64,000 nt of DNA from Norana najaformis (GCA_964023275.1 OZ029921.1:8609306-8673305); one strand, 5' to 3'. Shown: positions 34,770 through 47,002, counted from the stretch's first letter. Program-made: numbers and translations. Notes: generated by a model not told the origin, from the letters alone.

Positions 34770-35205
34770 TGAGTATGTATAAATGTATATATGCATGTAT
34801 GTAGGTATGTAGGCTTGTTTGTATGTGTGTATTTATGTGTGTATGTATGGACATATATGTACGTATGAATGCATGTATTCATATATACATGTATGTATGT
34901 ATGCATGCATGTATACATGCTTGTATGTATATATGTATGTATGTATGTGTGTGTGTATTTTGACCTTGAAAGGTCACTGTACTAATGCTCAGAATGAATG
35001 AATGAATGAATGAATGAATGAATGAAAGAAAGAACGAATGACCGAAACTTGTAATCAACACGAGACCGCAGCTTTGATATATAGGCTTGTTTGTACGTAT
35101 ATATGAATGTATGTATGCATATATGTAGGTGTGTAAGCCTGTTTTATTTGTATGTGTATTGATGTATTTGTGCACGTATGTATGTATGTATATATGTGTC
35201 TTTCC
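34770..35205. repeat. (TATG)n and (AATG)n tracts
   Basis: Imperfect GTATGTATGTAT words at 34770-34955 and 35090-35195, with a pure GAATGAATGAATGAAT run at 34992-35025. Confidence 0.85.
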
Positions 35206-35209
35206 TACT

Positions 35210-35630
35210 CGAGCTTATCTTTTCGGTAATATGTCAGTTTGATAAGTAGGTTTATTTGCTACCACATCCAGAATAGACTGTGGGCGCCGTACCACCATTT
35301 CTGCCCTGTTGCCGATGTCTATTGCATTTATGACAAGGCGCCTCGACTACTGCAACTCATTTCCTACTGACATCTGAAAGGCGAAATTGACGAAACTCAA
35401 AGAGTTTATAACTCATTGGTCATAGATATAATGAAAACCACAACGTCATCGATCCTTGAATGATTCCAATGGCTTTTCAAGATGTAGGAAATAACTTTCA
35501 AAACTGGTCTAATGGTTTACAATCTTCGGCGGTGTCTTCATTCTATACTGAGTCCGAAATCTAGACTTTATCCTCTGATTGCCAAAAACGTATTCCTACG
35601 AAACACTTGGGAAAACCTAGGCGAGACCAA
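35210..35630. other. Possible retroelement relic
   Basis: GCGCCTCGACTACTGCAACTC at about 35339 resembles the 'RLDYCNS' motif of non-LTR RT (CR1/L2-like). The preceding CCATTTCTGCCCTGTTGCCG and the following CTTCATTCTATACTGAGTCC fit a decayed copy, but the frame is broken throughout. Confidence 0.4.
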
Positions 35631-35649
35631 GACGTTCATCTAGCAGTCC

Positions 35650-35955
35650 GATACGAGACCGAGACCTTGGGTCTTCGAGACAAGACTAAGACCTAAAGAC
35701 CCGAGACTAAGACCTAGAGACTCGTGACTAAGACCTAGAGACTCGAGACTAAGACCTAGAGACTCGAGATTAAGACCTAAAGACTCGAGACTAAGACCTA
35801 GAGACTCGAGACTAAGACCTAGAGACTCGAGATTAAGACATAGAGACTCGAGACTAAGACCTAGATACTACTATACGAGACCGAGATCTTAGATCTTCGA
35901 GACAAGACTAAGACCTAGAGACCCGAGACTAAGACCTAGAGACGACGAGACCGAG
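35650..35955. repeat. 21-bp tandem repeat (GACTAAGACCTAGAGACTCG+A)
   Basis: About 13 copies, some with ATTAAG, CTAAAG or ACATAG variants and one GAGACCGAGATCTTAGATC-type interruption. Confidence 0.93.
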
Positions 35956-35959
35956 TTCA

Positions 35960-36590
35960 AGACGTCCATTAAAGTACATTTTATTGTCAGCACTCGGCAT
36001 TTATATTACTGTTTTAATGTAGGCCTATATATTGACTTGCGTTTACTGTTTCGCAATAGCCTGATCTTTCAATGATTGCTTTGCATTCAGAGACACATTT
36101 TTTCAGACGGCTGTGAAATATTCCTGGGACGAGCCCTGATTTCTCAGAGATGTATCATTTTATACTCCAAACTTAATTTGGACGCTGGACACAGTTGGAG
36201 AGGAGTTGGAAAAGGAAGCGAGTCTCACAGCCATCTCCCGAGACTACTGAAATGCCATTCCCAAGCTCCGAAACAAATTCTGCACCCCCCCCATTTATAA
36301 GACCAAGGGTCTTTTTAAGGCAATGGGAACAACTTGTGGGTGGTAGGCAGCAGTGCATATTTGGCAGACTTATGAACTGCTGCCTGTTCAGCTGCAGAGC
36401 TTGCTGAAATCGCTGACTGTGACAAGTAGGAGGTAGCATGCCAGGTCATATATTTACCAGCAGCCCAAAGAACAACTGTAGCACCATCGGGCTCCTCGCC
36501 GTCGGTCTGCAGAAGACCCGTTGGCTCCTCCGCGCTTTCAACGTCTGCATCCTGGAGTGAGCGCTATATGATATCGTTTATGGCATGATG
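35960..36590. other. Intronic sequence, no gene seen
   Basis: Overlapping ORFs at 36076-36439 on both strands have no supported function. Confidence 0.35.
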
Positions 36591-36592
36591 GC

Positions 36593-36593
36593 G

Positions 36594-36648
<55 letters not shown>
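36593..36648. repeat. (ATT)n microsatellite
   Basis: About 18 ATT units. Confidence 0.97.
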
Positions 36649-36659
36649 GGCCACTGTTA

Positions 36660-36945
36660 TTATTATTCTGGCTTAGTAGTAAGCCACTCAAGATCTCCTG
36701 TTTGTCCCTCGCATGCGTACCGCTGCAGCCCAGTCCAGAAGCTTTGCCTACGTTGGTCCCACTTGCTGGAATCGTCTCCCTCAAGAATTGCGACTTGAGC
36801 TCCTTTCTCCCCCTCTCGGTGTTCCGCAGGCGCCTGAAGACTGTACTGTTCAACAGTGATTTTACTTTTTCGGGTCGGAAGCACCTCTGTTAAGTTTATC
36901 CTCTAAGAGGCGCTTTATAAATCTCAAGTTACAATTACAGTTACA
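36660..36945 (+). pseudogene. LINE ORF2 C-terminal relic with 3' tail (CR1/L2-like)
   Basis: Plus-strand frames read FAYVGPTCWNRLPQELRLEL, then after a frame shift GVFRRRLKTVLFNSDF and a stop. This is the 'SF...A...WN.LP..LR', then 'F...LKT.LF' end of CR1/L2-type ORF2. The 3' UTR contains GAGGCGCTTTATAAATCTCA and simple TTACAATTACAGTTAC repeats, as expected of a 5'-truncated insertion. Confidence 0.75.
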
Positions 36946-36949
36946 AACT

Positions 36950-37655
36950 AGTATTTAGCGATGATTACGCCGCTTTCAAAGCACTGAATACAGTTCTTTC
37001 TAAAGAATAGCTATTAGAGTCACGAAGGCCTGCTGCTCTTACCGGAAACACAGTTTTATGGTGTATTGAAAATGAAACGCTAATTGAAATGAACAACGGA
37101 CTGCAATTAAGCGCTGATTAATTAGCTATCCTTATGATGGCACCGTAGGACCTACCTGGTAAATTTTTTTGTGACTGGCTCTGAAATATTAGTCTAGAGT
37201 CGGACTTTCACTTTTTCGAATTATTATTTAATGAAATAACGCATTCAGTTCTTTTTATGGTATATCCTTTGTATCTTTTATGTAAATATTCCAAGCAGTT
37301 CTGGAGATATTGTGAGTTGTACATCATGACCATCAAATTTATAATTCTGAGAAATGTGCGATTTTCGGTGGGACGCGTTATCCTCTTCGCAATCGGTACC
37401 CTTAAATAAAGCCCTCTTTCGCCAGCGCCTGGAAGTGTAATTGTGCCAGCTAATATTTCAAATGGGCAGACAATGACCTTTCAAGCAATAAATAAACTGT
37501 CTATGTTGTTTGGTAGTTGACTGCTAGATTTTGACCCAAAAATAAAGTCTTTAATCTCCGCTCATCACTTTAAATGCGTAAAGTGATCAAATTTAAGTAA
37601 CGTAGCGTCAAAAATGCTGAGTTTAAGTGAAAACGTATAGAAGACTTTTCCGATT
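36950..37655. other. Intronic sequence, no gene seen
   Basis: Nothing recognised. Confidence 0.35.
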
Positions 37656-37659
37656 TTGC

Positions 37660-37980
37660 GGCTTTAATCCCAATGACTGCTTTTGTCAAAATGAACATCA
37701 TTGCCTTTGTATATAGGATGTTTGCATCTTGTAATGACCTGGACCCACTATTCAGGGGTGGCTGACAATCGCCTAACGCTTTCCAGCTGCAGCCACACAA
37801 GGAATCTTAGGACCTTTGACCCCAGTCGAAGCCGGTGCCAATTCCATAGGTTTGCTGACCGTGGCAATCATGCTTGAACAACTTGTCTAAAATCGTTACG
37901 CTCATCATGCTCGAATTCACAATCGCTGGATCACGAGGCGAGCGCGTTACTGATTGGACTACCGCGTCGTTTTTTAAACC
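37660..37980 (-). mobile_element. tRNA-like SINE, family B copy 2
   Basis: Closely matches 29560-29880 in the same orientation: the ATGTTTGCATCTTG start, CCCACTATTCAGGGGTGGC, TTCCAGCTGCAGCCACACAA, and the tRNA-like head ending near ACTACCGCGTCGTTTTT. It has a short GGAATCTTAGGACCTTTG insertion-type difference relative to copy 1. Confidence 0.8.
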
Positions 37981-37984
37981 AACG

Positions 37985-39100
37985 AACACCACAACGATTG
38001 ATTCATTCCACTCGAGTTGTGAGATTGGGCGAATTAATTGATTCTGCTCTGAATTCGGACAACGGCCGTCACGATCGAAATCGTTTGCTAATATTGACGG
38101 ATTTCGGATGTCCTGTGACAGCCACACATTTTTCCGATGGACGCACAGCGTACAAAAATCATTATGATTGATATTTCACAGGGCTGAGCCACCTCCTGAC
38201 CTCACAATGGCAACGACAGAGAATTCAAAAGGCAGAATTACATGCTTAAAAATGCTGGACAGAGGAGACGCTCCCATTCCCAGAACAGTGAAAGACATAA
38301 ATTTACTGGTAATGGGGCACATTAACTGTCTAACTGTGGCCTATTGCCAGACAGTAAAGTGGCCTTTATGAGTAACTGGACAATTTGTCTAACACCAGAC
38401 AAGCATCAATTAACTGTGGACTGTTGCCAGACAGCAATGTGTCCTGTTTAAGTAACTGGTCAATCTTGTCTGAAATCAGGCTAGCATGAATGTGTTCTGA
38501 AATCAGACTGTCAGTATTAATGAGTATTCTAGTCATTTCTGTCCCCGCCTCACTCTGCCGTCGTTCAGCTAGTGACGAGAGGCTTTGATCGAAGCCTGCA
38601 ACAAATACCGTCAAAATTCATGCGATATCCAAAAGAGGCTCGTGTAAATAACGACGAAATATCTACTCATTCACCGTAGAAGTCCGAACATGCAAGAATT
38701 ATCAAGCAAGTTCGGCTTTAAGACGAACTTTAAGAGGAACTGACAAGCACCAGTAAACAAACGAGCAACATGGCCGCATCCATGTATTATCTTTGACAAA
38801 CAGACCAATTCTGTTAAGTAAAATTAAACTCATCCCGCACTTCATACACAGACATAAGCATCTTAAGAGTCATATTAATTATATGAAGTTAACAGACTTT
38901 CAAAAACTTTAGCATAGCAACATATTTTATAGACAGGAAGACCCCGTAAAAATCCTCTTACTGGCTCTCACAAATGAAATTCAAACACTTTAATTGCTTG
39001 ACTGGTTAATTTGCAAAGTAGGAGCCCAGGGATTTCTTTTAATTTTCCGACCCAGTCTTCAAACCGCAACTATGGACGATAATCAACAAACGTCCTAGAG
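37985..39100. other. Intronic sequence, no gene seen
   Basis: A short direct duplication (TGTGGNCTNTTGCCAGACAG near 38335 and 38407) is visible; nothing else. Confidence 0.35.
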
Positions 39101-39109
39101 GTGTGGTAT

Positions 39110-39332
39110 GATGACGGTGCTGGTAGTGATGATATTCGTGATGGTAGCGGTGATCACAGTACATCTGGTGGAGGAGAAGGCGGTGGTGGTGAACAAGTAA
39201 ATCGCCACATGGGTTGATGATGATAATGGTGATGACAGTGATGACGGATGAAGATGATGATGACAGTGATGATGATGGTGATGATGAGGATGATGTTGGT
39301 GATGACAGTGATGATAATGATGACTGTTTAGG
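39110..39332. repeat. (GAT)n/(GATGACA)n imperfect repeat
   Basis: TGATGATG units with GACAGTGATGA variants. The Asp/Met and Ser-rich frames across it are artefacts. Confidence 0.88.
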
Positions 39333-39339
39333 GAATGAA

Positions 39340-41380
39340 ATCTGTGTAAAAACCAAAATGTCTTTGCTCAGCTGTTGCTTGAGATCTGCGTTAAGACTCA
39401 ACTTAACAACTCTGTGAGTTAACTGATTCACAGATGGATTTTAACGAGCATTTATTAAGTTAAATCAATGACTAAAGACCGATCTTTCACTTTCTCGCAT
39501 TTCTCCCCTTCAATGGCTGTCTCTACGTCTTTGTCCAACTGGGTTTCGACCGAGCTCATCCGGATTTTATCGATATGACGCAGATGAAAAGACCGTCGAT
39601 TGATGCCTTGCTACACTGGCACTGCAGACGTTTTTAGTTCCAATCAGACCAGATAGAGCGTGTCTAGCAGGAGACCGCCGCTCGAGGAGGATCAGAGGGT
39701 TGCGGGTCAGTTTTCAGTCGGTTCTCGTTAGAATTGCATCGAATATCAAAAGCCGTTAAAATGGAAGGCTGTATTGAACAGAGGCCGAGCCAAATGGCAA
39801 CCTCGTCCCTCTGATCGGCCCTCTAGATATCTATAAAACATGCATATTATGACTATTTTGTCTAATGTCGTATGTAATATTACATGATCTGTCTAAGATT
39901 TGTTCGATGGGGTTTCTATTTTAAAAGTACAAACCATTTAGACGTTTATCCGTTGGCGGCGCTTTTGAAGACACGTCGAATGATGCCAAAATGAATGGGT
40001 TTCTAGCCAAAGGAAAATTTCTTTCATTTCTCTTTTGAAAAGACAGAATGCAAATGTCCTTTGAGTTCTGACTAATTGGAATATGATTTTGAATATGATT
40101 TTGATGGCTCCAAAGATCTACTTTCATACTTACTTTATTTGTGCTTCATTGTCTTTATCTCTCATCCTTCTTTCCTTCCCTCACACTTTCTTTCCTTTCT
40201 TATTTTATTCCTTTTGCCCTTTCCTTCCTTCCATCCGTCCTTTCTTTCCTCTTGGTCTTCGCTCGTCTGGAACCAATGACTACTGTCCATTTCTATGGCA
40301 ACGAGGTTGTAATGAAACCATGCTCAACTTAAGACAGTATTTGTCCTGTTCATACAAGACCGACAGAGGGACGCCGAGGTAAACACAGGGGGTCAGACAG
40401 GAGCACGGAGGGATATTCGGTGAAATGCAGAGGGGTAGAGAGGAAAACAGGGGGAGTAATGTGTGGGAAGCGAAGGAAAAGCAGAAGAGAAAGACACTGG
40501 GAGAACGACTGGCAGAAAAGTTAGAAATGGATCAAGGGAAGGATTAAGAGAGCGTGAAGGAAGAAAATGATGTTGCTTCGGTTTCTTATATATTCAAGAT
40601 ATATAGGTTTTTTATTTTACATACATCGAAATTAATATGCAATATATTATGCACAATATATAATATATATCATTGATACGATATTATATAGAATTTATAT
40701 GACTGACTAGTATATATTACTTGTATGTATTACAGTATAATATGCATGATGGAAGAAGACCGCAGATGTAGGCTCTAAGTGAAGAAACGACGCATGCTCT
40801 TCAGATACTCATCCTCATTTTAAAGCAAATTTGAAATATGTTGAAAAGAAATTGGTTTGATGAAGACGCAAGACAACGCATATACTATAAGCTGTAAAGG
40901 ACGGAGATTAAGACAGCCAACCAACTGGCCAGGCAGACAAACAAGACAGCCAGCCAGACAGACAGACGGAAAGGCAGGCACACCCTCAGCGCATCCACTA
41001 AAAATTGTATCTCTTTTTTACAGTGCCCTTCAAACTTCTCAACCCTCTTTCATTGGCCTGCTATTCACTACCCAACCGCCCTGATCTGCTAGCTCTTCCT
41101 CATACCTTGCTCCGTCTCGGCCTCCAGTCTGTCTCAGAATCTGCAACCCCTCCTTAATCTACCCAGAGCGAACTCCCGAAAGTCGTCCGCCAATCTGCCC
41201 ATCGCTCTTTCTCGCCTGTCAACAAGAGCACTTCTCCGCTTTGCCTCTCTCCTCCAGCCTTCCACTCAAGACCGAAAACCGAACTTTTCGAGGTATCCTG
41301 CTTCCTCTTCTGTACGATCCCATAACAACCATCACAAACAATTTCAACCATGTCGTCTCCCGGTTAGCACCCCCTCGGAT
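39340..41380. other. Intronic sequence, no gene seen
   Basis: CCTTCCTTTC-rich patch 40165-40260, (TATA) words near 40640-40690. Short ORFs show no motif. Confidence 0.35.
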
Positions 41381-41530
41381 TCTTACGTGGCACCGAAACT
41401 GACCAATCAACCTGGCTCTTGCAGACTTCAGTTGATGTGGCGCCAGTGAAATAAGCGCATCCCCTTGACGTTTCCTTGACGCGGCTTTTGTGCGGTGCTG
41501 AAAAATTTCGGAGATTTACATTACAAAGCA
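41380..41530 (+). repeat. Dispersed repeat family E, copy 1
   Basis: GGCACCGAAACTGACCAATC, GGCTCTTGCAGACTTCAGTT, then TTTTGTGCGGTGCTG and AAATTTCGGAGATTTACATT appear in the same order at 62415-62540. Possibly a retroelement 3' end. Confidence 0.6.
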
Positions 41531-42149
41531 TTTTTACAGAAAAAATACAGAAGGACATAGTCTACGACACGGACATGCAGAAGGACAGAAGGACAGAAGG
41601 ACAGAAGGAGGTGTCTGCAGCTGCATATTAGCTCATGTCAATGGCTTCTTTCTCTCTGGCTGGGGTCGGGATATCAACTCATATCTAGAAGCGAGTTCGT
41701 TTGTTCGCCTAGTTGTGACAATTCGTGTCCAAGTTGCCACCGACATATTGCCTGCTTTTATTGCCTCTGACCTGTTTTATTGCGTCCGCGCAAAGTCCGT
41801 CGGTCGGGAAGAGTGTCACAATCTCTCCATCCAATCCGCCTCACTCCAAGGATGCCACTGACCTACGCAGCATCCATCGCTGTTCCGCCTTCAACAGCCG
41901 CATCTAACCATCAGTTTAGCCCGGGTACGATACGCGGTCGGGCACTGAAGAGGCGTTTGTTGCGATTTCGCTGCATCACCATTCTGCAATATTTATTGAC
42001 GCCCTTCCGGTGGTTATAAAGGCGATTGGCAAAGTCCTTAAATCACGGTTTATCACGACTTCAAAAACACTTTTCCACATCAGTTCTACCGACTATATAT
42101 TCTTCCATCCATCAGTCTGTCTCCCTGGGATTTTCGTCCAATCTTGTGG

Positions 42150-42200
42150 CTTCGTCCGTCCGTCCGTCCGTCCGTCCAAGCGTCCGTCCGTCCGTCCAAT
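42150..42200. repeat. (CCGT)n tetranucleotide repeat
   Basis: GTCCGTCCGTCCGTCCGTC units with an AAGCGT interruption. Confidence 0.9.
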
Positions 42201-42306
42201 CGTCTGTGCGTCGATTAAACATTGATGCCTTGTTACGATGGCGGCCATTTTAGAAATGTACTCAGATCGTAACTTTAAGAGATGACCTGTTTGCTTTTTA
42301 TTCCAG

Positions 42307-42627
42307 GTGGAAGAGGAACTTGAAGAAGAGGACGACGAAGAAGAGGAGAAGAAGGAAGCGGTCGATGGGAATAAAGGGTCGTCACACGCACTGGATGGGG
42401 AAAAAACGTCAGCTGGGAGGTGCTACAGACCGGAAGCAGAAAGCAGGGGAGGAGGAAGAGGAGCAGAAGGAGGAGGAGAAGTGGGAGGAGGAGGGGGAGG
42501 AGGCAGCGGATGGCAGTCGTTGGTCGTCGGCGGCGGCGGCGGAAGAGCGACGCTGCTTATCGTCTCCAGCCTCTGCCTCGTCTCGGTCTTTGCAGCATCC
42601 TCCTCCTGTGCTGTAGACCCAGGTGCA
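42307..42627 (+). CDS. Low-confidence exon candidate, acidic/Gly-rich with hydrophobic tail
   Basis: Strong acceptor TTTTATTCCAG|GTGG and a possible donor CCAG|GTGCAAGT. In phase 0 the 107-codon frame starts VEEELEEEDDEEEE, runs through Gly-rich sequence and ends with a hydrophobic ATLLIVSSLCLVSVFAASSS stretch. It is 0-in/1-out like the exon at 25382. It is incompatible with inclusion after that exon, because phase 1 meets TGA within six codons, so at most it would be an alternative to it. Purine-rich composition makes chance opening likely. Confidence 0.25.
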
Positions 42628-42741
42628 AGTAGTGATGCGGGAGGAGGAAGGTCGAGAGGAGGAAGGATTGATATCGTCCTCAGCATTCCTCCATCGACTG
42701 ACGTCGGTTGGTGCATCGTCAGTTCCGCTCCATCTGAGATT

Positions 42742-42810
<69 letters not shown>
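42742..42810. repeat. (CT)n microsatellite
   Basis: About 33 uninterrupted CT units. Confidence 0.97.
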
Positions 42811-42814
<4 letters not shown>

Positions 42815-42898
42815 CGCTGCAGATTCTGCTGCTGGTTTCGTGCAGATCTTTATTTGTGGTGGAAGCCAGTAGAAGAAGACCTCTGTCGGGTAGGAAAC

Positions 42899-45565
42899 TG
42901 AATGGCTGAGAATAAATCTCTCGGTGAGGGATGGCCTGAGCCAATGAAGGGCTTGTTCCTCCCTTCCGAATGGCTGAGAATAACTCTCTCGGTGAGGGAT
43001 GGCCTGAGCCAATGAAGGGCTTGTTCCTCTCTTCCGAAAGGCTGAGAATAACTCTCTCGGTGAGGGATGGCCTGAGCCAATGAAGGGCTTGTTCCTCTCT
43101 TCCGAATGGCTGATGAATAAATCTCTCGTGAGGGATGGCCTGAGCCAATGAAGGGCTTGTTCCTCTCTTCCGAAAGGCTGAGAATAACTCTCTCGGTGAG
43201 GGTTGGCCTGAGCCAATGAAGGCCATGTTCCTCCCTTCTCAATAGCTGAAAATAAATCTCACGGTGAGGGATGGCCTGAGCCAATAAAGGGCTTGTTCCT
43301 CCCTTCCGAATGGCTGAAAGTAAATCTCTCGGTGAGGGATGGCCTGAGGCAATGAAGGCCTTGTTCCTCCCTTCCGAATGGCTTATGAATAAATCTCTCG
43401 GTGAGGGATGGCCTGAGCCAATGAAGGCCATGTTCCTCCCTTCTCAATAGCTGAAAATAAATCTCTCGGTGAGGGATGGCCTGAGCCAATGAAAGCCTTG
43501 TTCCTCCCTTCCGAATGGCTTATGAATAAATCTCTCGGTGAGGGATGGCCTGAGCCAATGAAGGCCTTGTTCCTCCCTTCCGAATGGCTTATGAATAAAT
43601 CTCTCGGTGAGGGATGGCCTGAGCCAATGAAGGCCATGTTCCTCCCTTCTCAATAGCTGAAAATAAATCACTCGGTGAGGGATGGCCTGAGTCAATGAAA
43701 GCCTTGTTCCTCCCTTCCGAATGGCTTATGAATAAATCTCTCGGTGAGGGATGGCCTGAGCCAATGAAGGCCATGTTCCTCCCTTCTCAATAGCTGAAAA
43801 TAAATCTCTCGGTGAGGGATGGCCTGAGCCAATTAAGGGCTTGTTCCTCCCTTCCGAATGGCTGAAAGTAAATCTCTCGGTGAGGGATGGCCTGAGCCAA
43901 TGAAGGCCTTGTTCCTCCCTTCCGAATGGCTTATGAATAAATCTCTCGGTGAGGGATGGCCTGAGCCAATGAAGGCCATGTTCCTCCCTTCTCAATAGCT
44001 GAAAATAAATCTCTCGGTGAGGGATGGCCTGAGCCAATGAAGGGCTTGTTCCTCCCTTCCGAATGGCTTATGAATAAATCTCTCGGTGAGGGATGGCCTG
44101 AGCCAATGAAGGGCTTGATCCTCCATTCAGAATGGCTGATGAATAAATCTATCGGTAAGGGATGGCCTGAGCCAATGAAGGGCTTGTTCCTCTCTTCCGA
44201 ATGGCTGAAAGTTAATCTCTCGGTGAGGGATGGCCTGAGCCAATGAAGGGCTTGTTCCTCTCTTCAGAATGGCTGATGAATAAATCTCTCGGTAAGGGAT
44301 GGCCTGAGCCAATGAAGGGCTTGATCCTCCCTTCAGAATGGCTTATGAATAAATCTCTCGGTGAGGGATGGCCTGAGCCAATGAAGGGCTTGATCCTCCC
44401 TTCCGAATGGTTGAGAATAACTCTCTCGGTGAGGGATGGCCTGAGCCAATGAAGGGCTTGATCCTCCCTTCCGAATGGCTTATGAATAAATCTCTCGGTG
44501 AGGGATGGCCTGAGCCAATGAAGGGCTTGATCCTCCCTTCAGAATAGCTGATGAATAAATCTCTCGGTGAGGGATGGCCTGAGCCAATGAAGGGCTTGTT
44601 CCTCTCTTCCGAAAGGCTGAGAATAACTCTCTCGGTGAGGGATGGCCTGAGCCAATGAAGGCCTTGTTCCTCCCTTCCGAATGGTTGAGAATAACTCTCT
44701 CGGTGAGGGATGGCCTGAGCCAATGAAGGGCTTGTTCCTCCCTTCCGAATGGTTGAGAATAACTCTCTCGGTGAGGGATGACCTGAGCCAATGAAGGTCT
44801 TGTTCCTCCCTTCCGAATGGTTGAGAATAACTCTCTCGGTGAGGGATGGCCTGAGCCAATGAAGGCCTTGTTCCTCCCTTCCGAATGGTTGAGAATAACT
44901 CTCTCGGTGAGGGATGGCCTGAGCCAATGAAGGCCTTGTTCCTCCCTTCCGAATGGCTTATGAATAACTCTCTCGGTGAGGGATGGCCTGAGCCAATGAA
45001 GGTCTTGTTCCTCCCTTCCGAATGGTTGAGAATAACTCTCTCGGTGAGGGATGGCCTGAGCCAATGAAGGCCTTGTTCCTTCCTTCCGAATGGTTGAGAA
45101 TAACTCTCTCGGTGAGGGATGGCCTGAGCCAATGAAGGTCTTGTTCCTCCCTTCCGAATGGTTGAGAATAACTCTCTCGGTGAGGGATGGCCTGAGCCAA
45201 TGAAGGGCTTGTTCCTCCCTTCCGAATGGTTGAGAATAACTCTCTCGGTGAGGGATGGCCTGAGCCAATGAAGGGCTTGTTCCTCCCTTCCGAATGGTTG
45301 AGAATAACTCTCTCGGTGAGGGATGGCCTGAGCCAATGAAGGTCTTGTTCCTCCCTTCCGAATGGTTGAGAATAACTCTCTCGGTGAGGGATGGCCTGAG
45401 CCAATGAAGGCCTTGTTCCTCCCTTCCGAATGGTTGAGAATAACTCTCTCGGTGAGGGATGGCCTGAGCCAATGAAGGTCTTGTTTATCACTTCCGAATG
45501 GCTGAAAAATAAATCTCTCGGTGGGGGATGGTATGAGCCAATGAAGGGCTTGTTCCTCCCTTCCT
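42899..45565. repeat. Minisatellite, ~68-bp unit, about 39 copies
   Basis: Unit approximately GAATGGCTGAGAATAACTCT, CTCGGTGAGGGATGGCCTGA, GCCAATGAAGGGCTTGTTCC, TCCCTTCC. Units differ at a few sites (GGTTGAGAATAA, CTTATGAATAA, TCTCAATAGCTGAAAATAA, GGCC/GGGC/GGTC). In 43230-44020 the TTCTCAATAGCTG variant recurs about every 205 bp (three units), a higher-order period. The minus strand of the unit has no stop in any frame, so artefactual ORFs of up to 330 codons (repeating GREEQ.LHWLRPSLTER) appear. Unit length is not a multiple of three, so these frames rotate and should not be annotated as genes. Confidence 0.97.
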
Positions 45566-45569
45566 CGTG

Positions 45570-46050
45570 CTAATCACTGCATGATTTCACTCATTTGGTG
45601 TCGCATTTCTTCCGTTTCACTCGTCTTCCTTCATTTAACCCTTTGTTACTTCTGACATCCACTGAATATCGTCTGAATCATTCAGTTATTTATCTTTTTT
45701 CAACATTTTATGTTTCTACTGTTGTAGCTAATGTTTACTTAATTATCATAAAAATGCTCACCAACACAAATAACAATAAGTTGATTACCATAGCAGGTGA
45801 GTAATAAAAACATATTAATGACAGTAACAGGTTAATAATAAAACCAGGCTAATAACAACAACAGGTTTATAATAGCAACATGTTAATATTAACAACAGGT
45901 TAATAATTACAATTATCAACATGTTAATAATAGTAACAGGTTAACAACAACAGCGAGACAGGGACAAACACAGAAACACTAACAGATGGAAAGTCTAACA
46001 TGGAGACATAAATCGCTAAATTTTATGTGGATTATTCGGAGTAAATGATT
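45570..46050. other. Intronic sequence with imperfect ACAGGTTAATAATA repeats
   Basis: CAGGTTAATAATAACAACA-type words recur at 45790-45955. No other feature until the exon at 46060. Confidence 0.5.
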
Positions 46051-46059
46051 TTCTTTCAG

Positions 46060-46155
46060 GAGAGATTCTGCTCTTCTTTGATGAGAAATTTGGTAATCGT
46101 GTCATTATCGACGAAAGAAATTATTCCCGAAATCGATCTCGTATCGGAATCTACG
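46060..46155 (+). CDS. Candidate exon 4, start of ectodomain
   Basis: Acceptor ATTTTCTTTCAG|GAG and donor TACG|GTGAGA. In phase 1 the product is EILLFFDEKFGNRVIIDERN followed by YSRNRSRIGIY, with two overlapping-region NxS sequons (NYS, NRS). Length 96 nt, phase 1 in and out. It follows TM1 in the model, so it is the first clearly extracellular segment. Another frame is also open, but phase continuity with 25382-25604 and 50122-50316 selects this one. Confidence 0.65.
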
Positions 46156-46159
46156 GTGA

Positions 46160-46610
46160 GAGGAGAGGATGTTTCATTTATGAGGAAGAGGGCGAGGACA
46201 ATGAGGAGCAGGAAGAGGAGGAAGAGGAGGAATTTAAGAGGATGAGTAAGAGGAGAAGTCCAGGAAAATGGTGATGAGAAGAAGCATGTGAGGAAGAGAA
46301 CTAGGAGCAGGAGGAAGAGATATGTAGGAGGAGGAGGAGGAGGAGGAGCAAGAGTAGGAGAAGTGGAGAGATTTAGAAGAAGGAGCAGGGCCTAGAGGGG
46401 GCGATCGAAGACAATAAGGAGGGAGCAGGAGGTGGAGGAAAATTGAAAGAGGACAGCAGCAAAGAGGAGCAGGAGGGAAGTGTTGGAAGACGAGGGAGGA
46501 TCGAGAAGGAGAAGGAGGAGGTTGACGGAGATGCAGATGAAATGAAAGCAGATGATGACGACGACGACGATGACGACGACGACGACGATGACGACGACTG
46601 GATGAAAGTA
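46160..46610. repeat. Purine-rich (GGA/GAA)n and (GAC)n tract
   Basis: GAGGAGGAAGAGGAG-rich sequence to about 46530, then GACGACGACGAT repeats 46553-46600. It starts immediately after the exon 4 donor. Glu-, Arg- and Asp-rich frames are artefacts. Confidence 0.88.
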
Positions 46611-46939
46611 ACGCTTGGACGCTGTCCTTGTACGATGCGCCGAACGATTTCAGTCGTAAGTATCCCAAAGGAAATCAGCCCAACTATATATCGTACCCAG
46701 TATATGCAAAGCCTATATACAAAGCCTATGATAAGCCCATGTATATGTGTACATGTATATCATCTGCACAGTTACACGTGTTCAATGACTTAGACTTCGT
46801 CGATGTTGTAATTTCATGACTCCCTTTAGGTAGCCATAGCTATGAGTGTATTGCGCCTTTAGTAGTCATTCAACTACCCGATACACGTTTTATGCAGCCA
46901 CGTCTGGTAGTAGCCGTGACGCAGTGTCTGTCTGTGTCT

Positions 46940-46969
46940 GTCTGTATGTATATATGTATGTATGTATGC

Positions 46970-47002
<33 letters not shown>

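Noticed and set aside
42423-45491. Minus-strand ORFs up to 330 codons with GREEQ.LHWLRPSLTER repeats
   Set aside because: They follow the ~68-bp minisatellite in all three frames. Unit length is not a multiple of three and there is no start or splice context.
46553-46667. Strong-looking donor at 46668 (CAGTC|GTAAGTAT) with upstream open text SNAWTLSLYDAPNDFS
   Set aside because: The attractive frame meets TGA in the GAC repeat just upstream and has no usable acceptor. No version of it is phase 1 in and 1 out, as required between exons 46060 and 50122.
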